Program-made: the position numbers and the translations under genes
Notes under the pieces: generated by a model
The model's database searches: none
The model's input: the letters and a program-made list of their open reading frames with translations, nothing else
What the model was told of the DNA's origin: nothing
From: Pseudomonas fluorescens
GTDB lineage: Bacteria > Pseudomonadota > Gammaproteobacteria > Pseudomonadales > Pseudomonadaceae
Direction of reading: 5' to 3'
DNA length: 64,000 nucleotides
Assembly: GCF_001708445.1 (NCBI RefSeq)
Contig: NZ_CP015637.1
Location: 4,217,001 to 4,281,000 of the forward strand
Shown: positions 10,251 to 18,615 of the stretch, one piece after another
Layout: each line of letters opens with the position of its first letter
How positions within the stretch are numbered: position 1 is the stretch's first letter

Positions 10251-10288
10251 AACAAAAAAGGCGCCAGACTGTTAAATCTGGCGCCTTT
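10251..10288 (-). terminator. Terminator at the end of the tRNA operon
   Basis: Twelve-base arms AAAGGCGCCAGA/TCTGGCGCCTTT are followed on the minus strand by TTTTTTGTT when extended through the A-run at 10252-10260. It lies 6 bp after the distal tRNA-His. Confidence 0.8.
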
Positions 10289-10294
10289 CGAATA

Positions 10295-10371
10295 TGGGGT
10301 GGACGAAGGGGATCGAACCCTCGACAACGGGAGTCACAATCCCGTGCTCTACCAACTGAGCTACGCCCACC
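10295..10371 (-). tRNA. tRNA-His (GTG), distal copy
   Basis: A 77-nt cloverleaf with encoded CCA. The minus strand reads GGTGGGCGTAGCTCAGTTGG at the 5' end with the extra G-1 typical of tRNA-His. The anticodon loop is ATTGTGACT, giving GTG, and the T-arm is GGTTCGATCCC. It is identical to the copy at 10589-10665. Confidence 0.97.
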
Positions 10372-10447
10372 ATATTGCGTTAACAAAGAAACCAAACCAC
10401 TTCTTTGTTGAGCCCTACCCAGCCTGTCGGCTGCGCATGGCTTTAAT

Positions 10448-10532
10448 TGGTGCGGATGAAGAGACTCGAACTCTTACGCCTCGCGGCGCTGGAACCTAAA
10501 TCCAGTGTGTCTACCAATTCCACCACATCCGC
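10448..10532 (-). tRNA. tRNA-Leu (TAG)
   Basis: An 85-nt type II tRNA with encoded CCA. The anticodon stem CTGGA/TCCAG encloses TTTAGGT, giving anticodon TAG. A long variable arm (GCGCCGCGAGGCGT) is present, as expected for Leu. Confidence 0.96.
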
Positions 10533-10550
10533 GCTTGAAGCTCTTAAAGC

Positions 10551-10581
10551 AAAGGCGCCAGATGATTAATCTGGCGCCTTT
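10551..10581 (-). terminator. Internal hairpin in the tRNA operon, between His and Leu
   Basis: Arms AAAGGCGCCAGAT/ATCTGGCGCCTTT are nearly identical to the operon terminator at 10251-10288, but the minus-strand tail is TTTGCTTTAAG, a weaker U-tract. It probably gives partial termination or acts as a processing hairpin. Confidence 0.55.
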
Positions 10582-10588
10582 CTAAATA

Positions 10589-10665
10589 TGGGGTGGACGA
10601 AGGGGATCGAACCCTCGACAACGGGAGTCACAATCCCGTGCTCTACCAACTGAGCTACGCCCACC
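10589..10665 (-). tRNA. tRNA-His (GTG), proximal copy
   Basis: A 77-nt cloverleaf with encoded CCA and G-1. Anticodon GTG. Identical in sequence to the distal copy at 10295-10371. Confidence 0.97.
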
Positions 10666-10696
10666 ATATAGCGCTACTTGTGCCAAAGCTGCCTAA

Positions 10697-10773
10697 TGGC
10701 GCACCCGGCAGGACTCGAACCTGCGACCATCCGCTTAGAAGGCGGATGCTCTATCCAGCTGAGCTACGGGCGC
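10697..10773 (-). tRNA. tRNA-Arg (TCT)
   Basis: A 77-nt cloverleaf with encoded CCA. Acceptor GCGCCCG pairs with CGGGTGC. The anticodon loop CTTCTAA gives anticodon TCT. It is the first gene of the tRNA operon. Confidence 0.96.
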
Positions 10774-10887
10774 CTGATTAATCTGTACTCTTGGAGGATT
10801 ACAAACTAAGTGCTTCCAGCGTTGCAGAACAGCAATTCTGCTCGACCTTCTTAACCAGTGCTAGGCTGTGCCCGACAAGTGCGACGA

Positions 10888-10916
10888 ATAGTATAGAGGC
10901 CCCGGAAACCCGTCAA
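10888..10916 (-). promoter_or_regulatory. Promoter of the tRNA operon
   Basis: On the minus strand -35 TTGACG (10911-10916) and -10 TACTAT (10888-10893) are exactly 17 bp apart, followed by the GC-rich discriminator TCGTCGCAC, as expected for a stringently controlled stable-RNA promoter. The leader to tRNA-Arg is about 105 nt. The AT-rich tract just upstream (10918-10945) could act as an UP element. Confidence 0.8.
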
Positions 10917-11048
10917 ATCTTTTTTAAAAAAAATTCATTTTATTTAAGGGGTTAGGCCAATTTGCAGACCAAGCGCCTTTGCCCTCACGCCTTGGCGTGC
11001 GAGAATGCGCGCACTTTTCTTCCCCCTCTCGATGGTTAATCACGCGTA

Positions 11049-11903
11049 ATGACTGCACAACTTATCGACGGCAAATCAATCGCCGCCAGCCTGCGCCAGC
11101 AGATCGCCAAACGCGTCACCGAGCGTCGCCAGCAAGGTCTGCGCACGCCGGGTCTCGCGGTGATCCTGGTCGGCAGCGATCCTGCCTCTCAGGTTTATGT
11201 CTCGCACAAGCGTAAAGACTGTGAAGAGGTCGGCTTTATCTCCAAAGCCTACGACCTGCCTGCCCACACGACTCAACAGGCCCTGACCGACCTGATTGAC
11301 AGCCTCAACGACGACCCGAGCATCGACGGCGTCCTGCTGCAATTGCCACTGCCTGAGCACCTGGACGCCTCCAAGCTGCTGGAGCGCATCCGCCCGGACA
11401 AGGACGTCGATGGCTTCCACCCGTATAACGTCGGCCGCCTCGCCCAGCGTATCCCGCTGCTGCGCCCGTGCACGCCCAAAGGCATCATGACCCTGCTCGA
11501 AAGCACCGGTGTCGACCTCTACGGCCTCGACGCCGTCATCGTCGGTGCTTCCAACATCGTCGGTCGCCCGATGGCCATGGAGCTGCTGCTGGCCGGCTGC
11601 ACCGTGACCGTGACCCACCGCTTCACCAAAGACCTGGCCGGCCATGTCGGCCGCGCCGATCTGGTCGTGGTCGCCGCCGGCAAGCCAGGGCTGGTGAAAG
11701 GTGAATGGATCAAGCCAGGCGCCATCGTTATCGACGTCGGCATCAACCGCCAGGAAGACGGCAAGTTGGTCGGCGACGTGGTGTACGAAACCGCCCTGCC
11801 CCGCGCCGGCTGGATTACCCCGGTGCCAGGCGGCGTTGGCCCGATGACCCGTGCCTGCCTGCTGGAAAATACGCTGTATGCGGCGGAAACCCTGCACGCC
11901 TGA
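11049..11903 (+). CDS. folD: Methylenetetrahydrofolate dehydrogenase / cyclohydrolase FolD
   Basis: A 284-residue bifunctional cytoplasmic enzyme that interconverts 5,10-methylene-THF and 10-formyl-THF using NADP. Family signatures are visible: [14 protein letters not shown] with the catalytic Lys, QLPLPEHLD, the nucleotide-binding [15 protein letters not shown] and the C-terminal [14 protein letters not shown]. Length is typical (about 285). The ATG at 11049 gives [13 protein letters not shown]. It is monocistronic, divergent from the tRNA operon and ends at a strong terminator. Confidence 0.97.
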   Translation: MTAQLIDGKSIAASLRQQIAKRVTERRQQGLRTPGLAVILVGSDPASQVYVSHKRKDCEEVGFISKAYDLPAHTTQQALTDLIDSLNDDPSIDGVLLQLPLPEHLDASKLLERIRPDKDVDGFHPYNVGRLAQRIPLLRPCTPKGIMTLLESTGVDLYGLDAVIVGASNIVGRPMAMELLLAGCTVTVTHRFTKDLAGHVGRADLVVVAAGKPGLVKGEWIKPGAIVIDVGINRQEDGKLVGDVVYETALPRAGWITPVPGGVGPMTRACLLENTLYAAETLHA

Positions 11904-11920
11904 CCCTCTGGCGCGCTGAA

Positions 11921-11957
11921 CAAAAGCCCTGCCTGATCGCAGGGCTTTTGTTTTTTT
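11921..11957 (+). terminator. Terminator of folD
   Basis: Twelve-base perfect arms CAAAAGCCCTGC/GCAGGGCTTTTG enclose a 6-nt loop, followed by seven T. It lies 18 bp after the folD stop. Confidence 0.9.
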
Positions 11958-12187
11958 GATCACCCGTCAATAAAGCTGCTCTCCTCCCCCCTCCCAAAAC
12001 GCCACGGGTTGTTGAAGTCAGCCACATAAAGGACTCGCCCGAGCATCCTGCTCAATAGCTAGCCGCAATGCCGGGTTTCTCGATTCTTCGACATCCTTTT
12101 CACCCTCCATCGACGGGAACGGGCGCAACTTACCCCCACTCCTTTGAAGAACTCCATTAGGCCCGCCCGCAAGCGGGCCTTTTTTTT
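11958..12187 (+). ncRNA. Possible small RNA between folD and pbpG
   Basis: About 230 bp without a plausible ORF, bounded upstream by the folD terminator and downstream by a second strong plus-strand terminator (arms AGGCCCGC/GCGGGCCT at 12159-12180, then seven or more T). A terminator with no gene in front of it suggests a short transcript starting somewhere after 11957. No promoter stands out, so the 5' end is unknown and the call is inferential. Confidence 0.35.
12159..12187 (+). terminator. Orphan intrinsic terminator upstream of pbpG
   Basis: An 8-bp perfect GC-rich stem with a 6-nt loop is followed by a run of T. It is oriented plus-strand and lies more than 250 bp beyond folD, after folD's own terminator. 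Confidence 0.8.
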
Positions 12188-12225
12188 CCGCGGGTGGATA
12201 CAAACCCAACCAATCATCGGCTTAC

Positions 12226-12243
12226 AGCCTTTATTTAAAGGCT
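12226..12243. promoter_or_regulatory. Palindrome upstream of pbpG
   Basis: AGCCTTTA and TAAAGGCT form perfect 8-bp arms around TT, about 100 bp upstream of the pbpG start. It is not followed by a T-run, so it is more likely a protein-binding site or promoter element than a terminator. The binding protein is unknown. Confidence 0.35.
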
Positions 12244-12342
12244 CTCTATCGTTTTCTGATCCATACTCTTAAAATGTAACGTCATTTTTCATATAACCCG
12301 TTGCAGAACGGTATTTCCTTACTTTTTAGCGAGTTCATCCGC

Positions 12343-13266
12343 GTGAAAATTCGTCTCTCTCTCGTCAGCCTATTGTTTGCTTTCACAGGCACCTTCGCGC
12401 AAGCCGCCGAAACCACCCTGGCGCCGCGTGACACCTCCAAACTGCAAATTGCCTCCGGCAGCGCCATGCTGGTCGACCTGCAAACCAACAAGGTGATTTA
12501 TTCCAGCAACCCGGACGTAGTGGTACCCATCGCTTCCGTGAGCAAGCTGATGACCGGGTTGATCGTGCTCGAAGCCAAGCAAAACATGGACGAGTACATC
12601 GACATCAACATCAAGGACACCCCGGAAATGAAGGGTGTGTTCTCCCGGGTGAAAATCGGCAGCGAAATGCCCCGCAAAGAAATGCTGCTGATCGCCCTGA
12701 TGTCCTCGGAGAACCGCGCCGCCGCCAGCCTGGCCCACCACTACCCAGGCGGCTACCCGGCCTTTATCGCAGCGATGAACGCCAAGGCCAAGGCGCTGGG
12801 CATGACCAGTACCCATTACGTCGAGCCCACCGGCCTGTCGATCCACAACGTGTCGACCGCCAGGGACCTGAGCAAGCTGCTGGCCTATGCGCGCAAATAC
12901 CCGATGCTGAGCCAGCTGAGCACCACCAAGGAAAAAACCGTGGCGTTCCGCAAGCCCAACTACACCCTGGGCTTCTCCAACACCGACCACCTGATCAACC
13001 GCGCCAACTGGGACATCAAGCTGACGAAGACCGGCTTCACCAACCAGGCCGGTCACTGCCTGGTGCTGGTAACCAGCATGGGTAACCGCCCAGTGTCGCT
13101 GGTGATCCTCGACGCCTTCGGCAAATTCACCCACTTCGCCGATGCCAGCCGCATTCGCAACTGGGTCGAAACCGGCAAGAGCGGTTCGGTGCCGGATGTG
13201 GCATTGCGCTACAAAGCCGATAAGAACCTGAAGAACCGCGCCAACGCGGCAGAGGTTCGGCGCTGA
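12343..13266 (+). CDS. pbpG: D-alanyl-D-alanine endopeptidase (PBP7/8-like)
   Basis: A 307-residue periplasmic low-molecular-mass penicillin-binding protein that cleaves D-Ala-meso-DAP cross-links in murein. The signal peptide ([20 protein letters not shown]) is followed by the mature domain with the SXXK motif SVSKLM, the SXN motif SSEN and the KTG motif in [12 protein letters not shown]. Length matches E. coli PbpG (about 310). The GTG at 12343 places the signal peptide at the N-terminus; the TTG at 12301 would precede it with 14 non-signal residues. A strong terminator follows. Confidence 0.93.
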   Translation: MKIRLSLVSLLFAFTGTFAQAAETTLAPRDTSKLQIASGSAMLVDLQTNKVIYSSNPDVVVPIASVSKLMTGLIVLEAKQNMDEYIDINIKDTPEMKGVFSRVKIGSEMPRKEMLLIALMSSENRAAASLAHHYPGGYPAFIAAMNAKAKALGMTSTHYVEPTGLSIHNVSTARDLSKLLAYARKYPMLSQLSTTKEKTVAFRKPNYTLGFSNTDHLINRANWDIKLTKTGFTNQAGHCLVLVTSMGNRPVSLVILDAFGKFTHFADASRIRNWVETGKSGSVPDVALRYKADKNLKNRANAAEVRR

Positions 13267-13300
13267 ACCAACCCGCCAGGACAAGGTGTCACCTTGGCGG

Positions 13301-13329
13301 ATGCCCCGACTCGCTCGGGGCATTTTTTT
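13301..13329 (+). terminator. Terminator of pbpG
   Basis: Nine-base arms ATGCCCCGA/TCGGGGCAT enclose a 5-nt loop and are followed by a T-run. Confidence 0.9.
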
Positions 13330-13376
13330 GTCCGATAGACACACAAAACAGACTTTTGCGGGGGAGTCGGTCGCCC

Positions 13377-13390
13377 CAGGCAGTTGCCTG
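13377..13390. promoter_or_regulatory. Inverted repeat upstream of the DUF2946 gene
   Basis: CAGGCA and TGCCTG are separated by 2 bp, about 90 bp upstream of the chosen start of the DUF2946 gene. It is a possible operator for the DUF2946/TonB-receptor pair. No classical Fur or Zur box is seen nearby. Confidence 0.3.
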
Positions 13391-13476
13391 ATCTGCGGCA
13401 AAATAGCGCACGAATGCGCTTTTACTTTGCGCAGGAACTGCCGCTAAATGTTCATCCCTTTCAGTCGACGTCTTTC

Positions 13477-13866
13477 ATGGCTAGCTTCAAACGCATAAGC
13501 CCCTGGATCGCCTGCCTTGCCGTGCTGCTCAACATGCTGGCCATGCCGCTCGGCCGTGCCCTGCAGCCGCCGGATATGGGGCTGTTGCTATGGGGCGGAT
13601 TCTGCTCGGGGGGCACCTCGCAGGCATTACCTCCCAGCTTGAGCAAGCTGATCGACCCACTCCAGTCAGCCCCGTCCAGCAGCCCCATGAAACACAGCGA
13701 TTGCTGTTGCGGCCATGCCGGGCTGGCGGCACTGCCCTCCGACTACTATCGACATTTCCTGCCGCGCTACGCGCTTGCCATCGCCCTCGTCAACCCTGAG
13801 CTGCCGACGCTGCACCCCAGGATTCGCTGGCCCAGCCTGAGCCCACGCGCCTCCCCCACCGCCTGA
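13477..13866 (+). CDS. DUF2946 family Cys-rich exported small protein
   Basis: A 129-residue protein with an N-terminal hydrophobic export segment (WIACLAVLLNMLAMPLGRA) and a mature region with a CCCGHAGL cluster (three consecutive Cys then Gly-His). That pattern matches the DUF2946 family, which is often encoded beside TonB-dependent metal receptors and copper genes. The Cys/His cluster suggests metal binding or redox activity, but the function is not established. The ATG at 13477 places the signal at the N-terminus; no strong ribosome site is visible and an upstream ATG at 13414 is possible. It precedes the receptor gene by about 100 bp. Confidence 0.7.
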   Translation: MASFKRISPWIACLAVLLNMLAMPLGRALQPPDMGLLLWGGFCSGGTSQALPPSLSKLIDPLQSAPSSSPMKHSDCCCGHAGLAALPSDYYRHFLPRYALAIALVNPELPTLHPRIRWPSLSPRASPTA

Positions 13867-13969
13867 TCGACACCTGCACCCACCTAGGTGAGGTGCGCTC
13901 TTCTTTTTCACCGCCCCCTGAGGTGGTTGAACCCCTTTGAAGTGTCTTGTTTATCAGGAAGTGTGCGTT

Positions 13970-16057
13970 ATGCCTGCTCCATTGACTTTGCCGTGCGCAA
14001 AGCGCGTTTGCGTGTCCCGATCCCTATGGCCGCTCCTGTCGGTCGGTTTGTTCGCCATCAACCCGCTGCCCCTGGTTTTGGCCGAAGCCAGTAGAACCGA
14101 AGACTCAACCCTCACCCTCGGCACCGTCACGGTCCAGGGCGCCACCGGCAGCAATGGCCCGCTGAGTACCAGCAGTGTGCTCAGCTCAGTGGATGTGCTC
14201 GGCGCCGATATCCTCGAAAAAATGCCGGTCAACTACAGCTGGGAGTTGTTCAGCCGTGCGCCGGGGGTGATGCTCACCGAATTCAACCAAGGCACCACCT
14301 CCGGCAAGATTTCCTTTCGCGGTTTTAACGGCGAAGGTGAAGTCAACGCGGTGAAGTTGCTGATCGACGGCATTCCGAGCAACAGCAACGACGGCAATAT
14401 GCCGTTCATGGACATGATCTTCCCCCTGGAGCTGGACAGCATAGAAGTGGTACGCGGTACCAGCGATGCGCGCTACGGCCTGAACAACATCGCCGGTAAT
14501 GTGAACATGCTGACCCGCACCGGTGGCGACTACACCAAGGCACGTATTCGCTATGGCAGCTACAACACGCAGGAGACCCAGCTCGCCAAGGGCATCGAAA
14601 GCAGCAACTGGACGCAGAATTACTTCTTCGCCTACCAGAAATCCGACGGTTACCGCGATCACGCCCAGGCAGACAAGTTTTCCATGGCCGGCAAATGGTT
14701 CTATACCCCGGACGACAACCGCTACCGTATCGGCCTGATCGCCCGTCACTACGAAACCGAGGCGCAGGAACCCGGCTACCTGAGTGAAGAGGACGCCCAC
14801 CAGCACCCGACCATGACCAACAGCTACAACGCCACCGACAAAGGCACGCGGCGGATGAACCAGCTCAGCGTGCACTTCGACACCGAGCTGTCCGACACCT
14901 TGGCCTGGGCGGCGAAAACCTACGTCAACACCTTCGACGACCGGCGCTGGACGCAATATTGGCGCACCAGCGCCCAGCAAGAGCGCGATGCGTACGAAAC
15001 CCAATACGGCGCCCTCACCTCCCTGACCTGGCGCCCTGAAGTCAGCTGGCTGTATGACTTCGCCCTGGAAGGCGGCGCGGACATGCAGCAGCAACACAAC
15101 AAAAGCGAGCGCTACCGCACCAAGGACCGGGTCCGGCAGGCCCAAACCCGTGACCAGCAATTCGACTTCGATACCTACGGCGCCTACGTGCAGGCCGAGA
15201 TCAAACCGTTCGAGTCGCTGAAGATCATCCCGGCCTATCGCGTCGATAAGATCCAAGGCGACTTCACCAACGAAATGACCGGCCTGGACTACGCCATCAA
15301 TGACTATGGGCTGATCAAACAACCCAAGCTCAGCGTGGTGTATTCACCGTGGGACGTTGCCAGCGTCTATGCCAACTGGGGCCGTACATTTCAGGTGGGT
15401 ACCGGTGCCGCGGCCTACAAGATTCCGCCAAGGGATACAGATCTCGCGCCGTCCATCAACGAAGGCTGGGAAACCGGCATCAAGTTCACGCCCGCCGATT
15501 GGATCGACGGCCGCGTGGCTTATTGGCAACAAAAGGCCAGTGGCGAAGTCAGTCGTCGACTCAACGACCCGAGTGGTGAGTCGGATAACGTCGGCCAAAC
15601 CCGGCGCTGGGGTTACGACGCGCAGGTGAACCTGCACCCGAACGAGCGTACCGATCTCTGGATGGCCTACGCCTGGCAGTACTCGAAAATACTCCAGCCC
15701 AGTTCAACCTTGCCCAACAGCAAAGGCCAGGAGATCGACCACATCCCTCATCACCTGTACAACGCCGGGGTCAGCTACAAGGCGACCCCCGCCCTGCAAT
15801 TGACGGCGTGGATGAATGGCCAGACGAATTACTACCTTGAACGCGAAAATACCCGGGGGACTTACGGTGGCTACGTCCTGATGAACCTCGGCGCCAGTTA
15901 CCGGGTGACCGAGTCGGTCAGTGTCGATCTGCAGCTGAAGAACCTTACCAATCGCTACTATGAATACGTCTGGTACGACCCGGACGGTGCCCAGGCTTCG
16001 CTGCATTCACCCGGTGACGGGCGGGCGTTGTATACCGGCGTCAGTGTGGATTTCTGA
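13970..16057 (+). CDS. TonB-dependent outer membrane receptor
   Basis: A 695-residue outer membrane transporter. The N-terminal signal is followed by a TonB-box-like stretch (TLTLGTVTVQG), a plug domain (around SWELFSRAPGVM through IEVVRGTSDARYGLNNIAGNVN) and a beta-barrel ending in the terminal Phe of YTGVSVDF. The plug and barrel resemble siderophore receptors; the ligand cannot be assigned. The ATG at 13970 was preferred over a TTG at 13937 because AGGAAG lies just upstream and the signal peptide then starts normally. The convergent two-component genes and the flavin-redox operon downstream suggest uptake of an iron or other metal chelate. Confidence 0.88.
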   Translation: MPAPLTLPCAKRVCVSRSLWPLLSVGLFAINPLPLVLAEASRTEDSTLTLGTVTVQGATGSNGPLSTSSVLSSVDVLGADILEKMPVNYSWELFSRAPGVMLTEFNQGTTSGKISFRGFNGEGEVNAVKLLIDGIPSNSNDGNMPFMDMIFPLELDSIEVVRGTSDARYGLNNIAGNVNMLTRTGGDYTKARIRYGSYNTQETQLAKGIESSNWTQNYFFAYQKSDGYRDHAQADKFSMAGKWFYTPDDNRYRIGLIARHYETEAQEPGYLSEEDAHQHPTMTNSYNATDKGTRRMNQLSVHFDTELSDTLAWAAKTYVNTFDDRRWTQYWRTSAQQERDAYETQYGALTSLTWRPEVSWLYDFALEGGADMQQQHNKSERYRTKDRVRQAQTRDQQFDFDTYGAYVQAEIKPFESLKIIPAYRVDKIQGDFTNEMTGLDYAINDYGLIKQPKLSVVYSPWDVASVYANWGRTFQVGTGAAAYKIPPRDTDLAPSINEGWETGIKFTPADWIDGRVAYWQQKASGEVSRRLNDPSGESDNVGQTRRWGYDAQVNLHPNERTDLWMAYAWQYSKILQPSSTLPNSKGQEIDHIPHHLYNAGVSYKATPALQLTAWMNGQTNYYLERENTRGTYGGYVLMNLGASYRVTESVSVDLQLKNLTNRYYEYVWYDPDGAQASLHSPGDGRALYTGVSVDF

Positions 16058-16087
16058 GGCAAGCAGTCGCTGGGGCTCAGTCAACGT

Positions 16088-17422
16088 TCAGGTCGGCAGG
16101 CGCAAAAACTGAACGTTGACTTCGAACCCGTCATCCCTGCCGGCTGCGGGCGAAGCCAGGGTCATACGCGCCTTGACCCCTTGGACGATGGTCTTGGCAA
16201 TGGCCAGGCCGAGCCCTGTGCCGCTGGCTTCGCTGCTACCGCGCACAAAACGCTCGGTCAGGCGCTGTAACACTGGCGCAGGCACAGCCGGCCCGCCATT
16301 GACCACCCGCAGCAGCGCCTGGTCCGTCAGGCTGACTTCAACCGGTTGGTCCACCGCCCCATACTTCAATGCATTCTCGATCAGGTTGCGCAGCAGAATA
16401 CCGAACGCGTCCGGGTCAATCGCCGCATACACACTGCCCTGGGTAGGAAGCTGCAAGCGGATGCGCTGACCGCTGCTGCGATTCCATTCATCGACCCCAT
16501 GGGCCAGCAAGGGGATCAGGTCCTGGGGCGCCTCGGACAACAGCCCGCCGCCCTCGGCCTTGGCCAACTGCATGAGCTTTTCCGACAGCCGTGCCAGCTC
16601 GCGCAATGAGTTTTCGATCTTCGCCGCACGCATGCGTAATGGACCTTCCGGCGCTTCCTGGCGCAGGCGCTGGATCTGCGCCAACGTCGCGGCCAACGGG
16701 GTGCGCAATTCATGGGCACTGTTGGCGGTGAAGCTACGCTCGGCCTCCAATGCCTTGCGCAGGCGCTCCAACAGGTGGTTGACCGCGTCGGCCAACGGGT
16801 CGATTTCTGCCGGCAACCGCGCCACGCTGATCGGCGACAAATCCCCCACCCCTCGGGCTTCCACGGCACGGCGATAGGCCAACACGCTACGCAGGCTGAC
16901 GCGTACAAACAGCCAAGTGCCCAACAAGCTGATGGGGATCAACGCCAATAGCGGCAGCAACAAAGCAAACAAGGCTTCCCGCGCCGCCTCGCGGCGATGC
17001 CCCAGCGGCTCGGCGATCTCAATGAACAACGTATTGCGCAGCGCACTCGCACCATACAGCCGGTACTTTTTCGTGGTAGAGAACCCTTCGCGCGGCGAGT
17101 CGTTGAATATCTTCGGGTTGGCGTCATGGGACTGCATCAGGATCTGGCCCTGGGCATCACGCACCAGGTAGGTCAGATACTCCTTGTGCATCTTCAAGGT
17201 TGCGATGTGCTGGGCGGTGCGCGGTTCTTCGCGGTTGCTGATTTCCAGCACGGCCAGGGGCAGGATGCGTTGTGCGGTCTCTTCCAGGGCACTGTCGAAC
17301 GCTTCGTTCAACTCATGTTGCACCACCAGCCAGGCGCCGACGGTCGCGCCCAGCCAGAGCAAGGTCATGCCCAGGGTCAGTCCCAGGCCAAGGCGCCTTT
17401 GCAGGCTGATCGGCGACTTCAT
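16088..17422 (-). CDS. Sensor histidine kinase, QseC-like
   Basis: A 444-residue inner membrane sensor. Two transmembrane segments (about residues 13-35 and 152-172) bracket a periplasmic sensing domain of about 115 residues. A HAMP-type linker, the H-box NSAHELRTPLAATLAQ, the N-box NLIENALKYG and the G-box GTGLGLAIAK follow. Its ATG overlaps the stop of the response regulator gene by 4 bp (ATGA), so the pair is translationally coupled. Position between a TonB receptor and a PepSY-flavin operon suggests metal sensing; the signal is inferred only. Confidence 0.9.
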   Translation of the reverse strand: MKSPISLQRRLGLGLTLGMTLLWLGATVGAWLVVQHELNEAFDSALEETAQRILPLAVLEISNREEPRTAQHIATLKMHKEYLTYLVRDAQGQILMQSHDANPKIFNDSPREGFSTTKKYRLYGASALRNTLFIEIAEPLGHRREAAREALFALLLPLLALIPISLLGTWLFVRVSLRSVLAYRRAVEARGVGDLSPISVARLPAEIDPLADAVNHLLERLRKALEAERSFTANSAHELRTPLAATLAQIQRLRQEAPEGPLRMRAAKIENSLRELARLSEKLMQLAKAEGGGLLSEAPQDLIPLLAHGVDEWNRSSGQRIRLQLPTQGSVYAAIDPDAFGILLRNLIENALKYGAVDQPVEVSLTDQALLRVVNGGPAVPAPVLQRLTERFVRGSSEASGTGLGLAIAKTIVQGVKARMTLASPAAGRDDGFEVNVQFLRLPT

Positions 17423-18078
17423 ACGGTCATCAACCGATAGCCCATGCCGCGCACGGTTTCCACCAGCTCACGCCCCAGTTTTTTACGCAGGCGGCTGATG
17501 TAGACCTCGATGGTGTTGCTCTCGATTTCGGCGCCAAAGGCATACAAGCGCTCTTCGAGCTGCGACTTCGACAGCAACGCCGTAGGGCGCTGCACAAACG
17601 CCTCGAACAGCGCCCACTCGCGTGCCGTGAGGTCAATGGTGACGCCGGCGCGCTGCACGGTGCGCGCGTTCATGTCGACCTGTAATTCACCGAGCCTGAT
17701 CAGCGGGTTCGGGTTGCCGCTGTAGCGGCGGGCCACCGCGGCCACACGGGCCGAGAGTTCAAACAGGTCGAACGGTTTGACCAAGTAGTCGTCGGCGCCG
17801 GCATTCAGGCCGGCGATGCGGTCGGAAATCTGGTCCTGGGCGGTGAGGATGATCACCGGGGTCACGTTGCCAGCCGAACGCTGCTGGCGCAAAAAGTCCA
17901 GCCCGCGACCGTCAGGCAACATCAGGTCCAACAGAATCAGGTCATACGGCGTGGTGCGCACACTGGCGCTCGCATGCTCCAGTCGCTGCACCCAATCGAC
18001 GGCGTGGCCGTCATCGGCAATCTGTTCGCGCACCGCCTCGCCCAGCCCAGGTGCGTCCTCGACCAATAAAACGCGCAT
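17419..18078 (-). CDS. OmpR/PhoB-family response regulator
   Basis: A 219-residue regulator. The receiver domain has the acidic pair VEDAP near the start and the phospho-acceptor Asp in LILLDLMLPDG, and the output domain is a winged helix (LTAREWALFEAFVQRP, IEVYISRLRKKLG). It pairs with the kinase encoded immediately downstream. The ATG at 18078 follows GAGGAGGTGCC. The promoter region is shared with the divergent PepSY gene at 18210 and contains a nested palindrome, making that operon the likely target. Confidence 0.92.
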   Translation of the reverse strand: MRVLLVEDAPGLGEAVREQIADDGHAVDWVQRLEHASASVRTTPYDLILLDLMLPDGRGLDFLRQQRSAGNVTPVIILTAQDQISDRIAGLNAGADDYLVKPFDLFELSARVAAVARRYSGNPNPLIRLGELQVDMNARTVQRAGVTIDLTAREWALFEAFVQRPTALLSKSQLEERLYAFGAEIESNTIEVYISRLRKKLGRELVETVRGMGYRLMTV

Positions 18079-18124
18079 CTGGCACCTCCTCTGATGGTTG
18101 TCGTGCAGCACCCTAGCGGCCTTA

Positions 18125-18160
18125 CCTGACGTGAATCTGAAGATTCAGCCGGTTGTCAGG
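18125..18160. promoter_or_regulatory. Nested palindrome, candidate response-regulator operator
   Basis: An outer inverted repeat (CCTGAC at 18125-18130 and GTCAGG at 18155-18160) surrounds an inner perfect repeat TGAATCT-GA-AGATTCA (18132-18147). It lies in the 131-bp divergent interval between the response regulator and the PepSY gene. The position fits autoregulation and control of the flavin operon; binding is inferred. Confidence 0.5.
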
Positions 18161-18209
18161 AATGCCCCCTAGGGTATGCCGCACAGGCCCATCGAATCGG
18201 AGATAGATC

Positions 18210-18533
18210 ATGAAACCCGCTTTTATTGCCAGCACCGCCCTGCTGAGCGTCCTGCTCGGCGGGTACGCCCTGGCCGATGATGACTGCCGCGAGCCGGTCA
18301 ACGACTGGCAACCGCGCGAAACCTTGCGCCAGCAGGTCGAGCAGCAATACGGCTGGAGCGTGCAGCGCATCAAGGTCGACGACGGTTGCTACACGCTCAA
18401 GGCCACCGACCGCAAGGGCAATGCGATCGAAGCCAGCTACGCACCCGCCTCGCTTCGCCTGCGCAAACTGGAAATCCATTTCGGCGACAACGGCGACGCA
18501 CGGGATTACCTCGACCGCCCTGGCGCTCAATGA
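18210..18533 (+). CDS. Small periplasmic PepSY-domain protein
   Basis: A 107-residue exported protein. The signal peptide ends near GGYALA-DD, and the mature part is a single PepSY-like domain (LRQQVEQQYGWSVQRIKVDDGCYTLKATDRKGNAIEASYAP) with two Cys residues that could form a disulfide. Single PepSY proteins of this type are frequently encoded next to metal- or stress-sensing two-component systems. It is the first gene of an operon continuing with DUF2271, a PepSY-flavoprotein reductase, ApbE and a VIT-family protein. The molecular role is unknown. Confidence 0.82.
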   Translation: MKPAFIASTALLSVLLGGYALADDDCREPVNDWQPRETLRQQVEQQYGWSVQRIKVDDGCYTLKATDRKGNAIEASYAPASLRLRKLEIHFGDNGDARDYLDRPGAQ

Positions 18534-18615
18534 GCCTGACGCGTTCCAAGGCTTTCAGGTTGCTGTCAGCCAGCAGGTCCAGGCTTTCGCCACAACGCTC
18601 AACCAGGACATCCCC

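Noticed and set aside
13267..13476. Fur or Zur box upstream of the TonB receptor pair
   Set aside because: No match to GATAATGATAATCATTATC-like or GTTATNNNATAAC-like sites was found; only the short CAGGCA/TGCCTG repeat is present.
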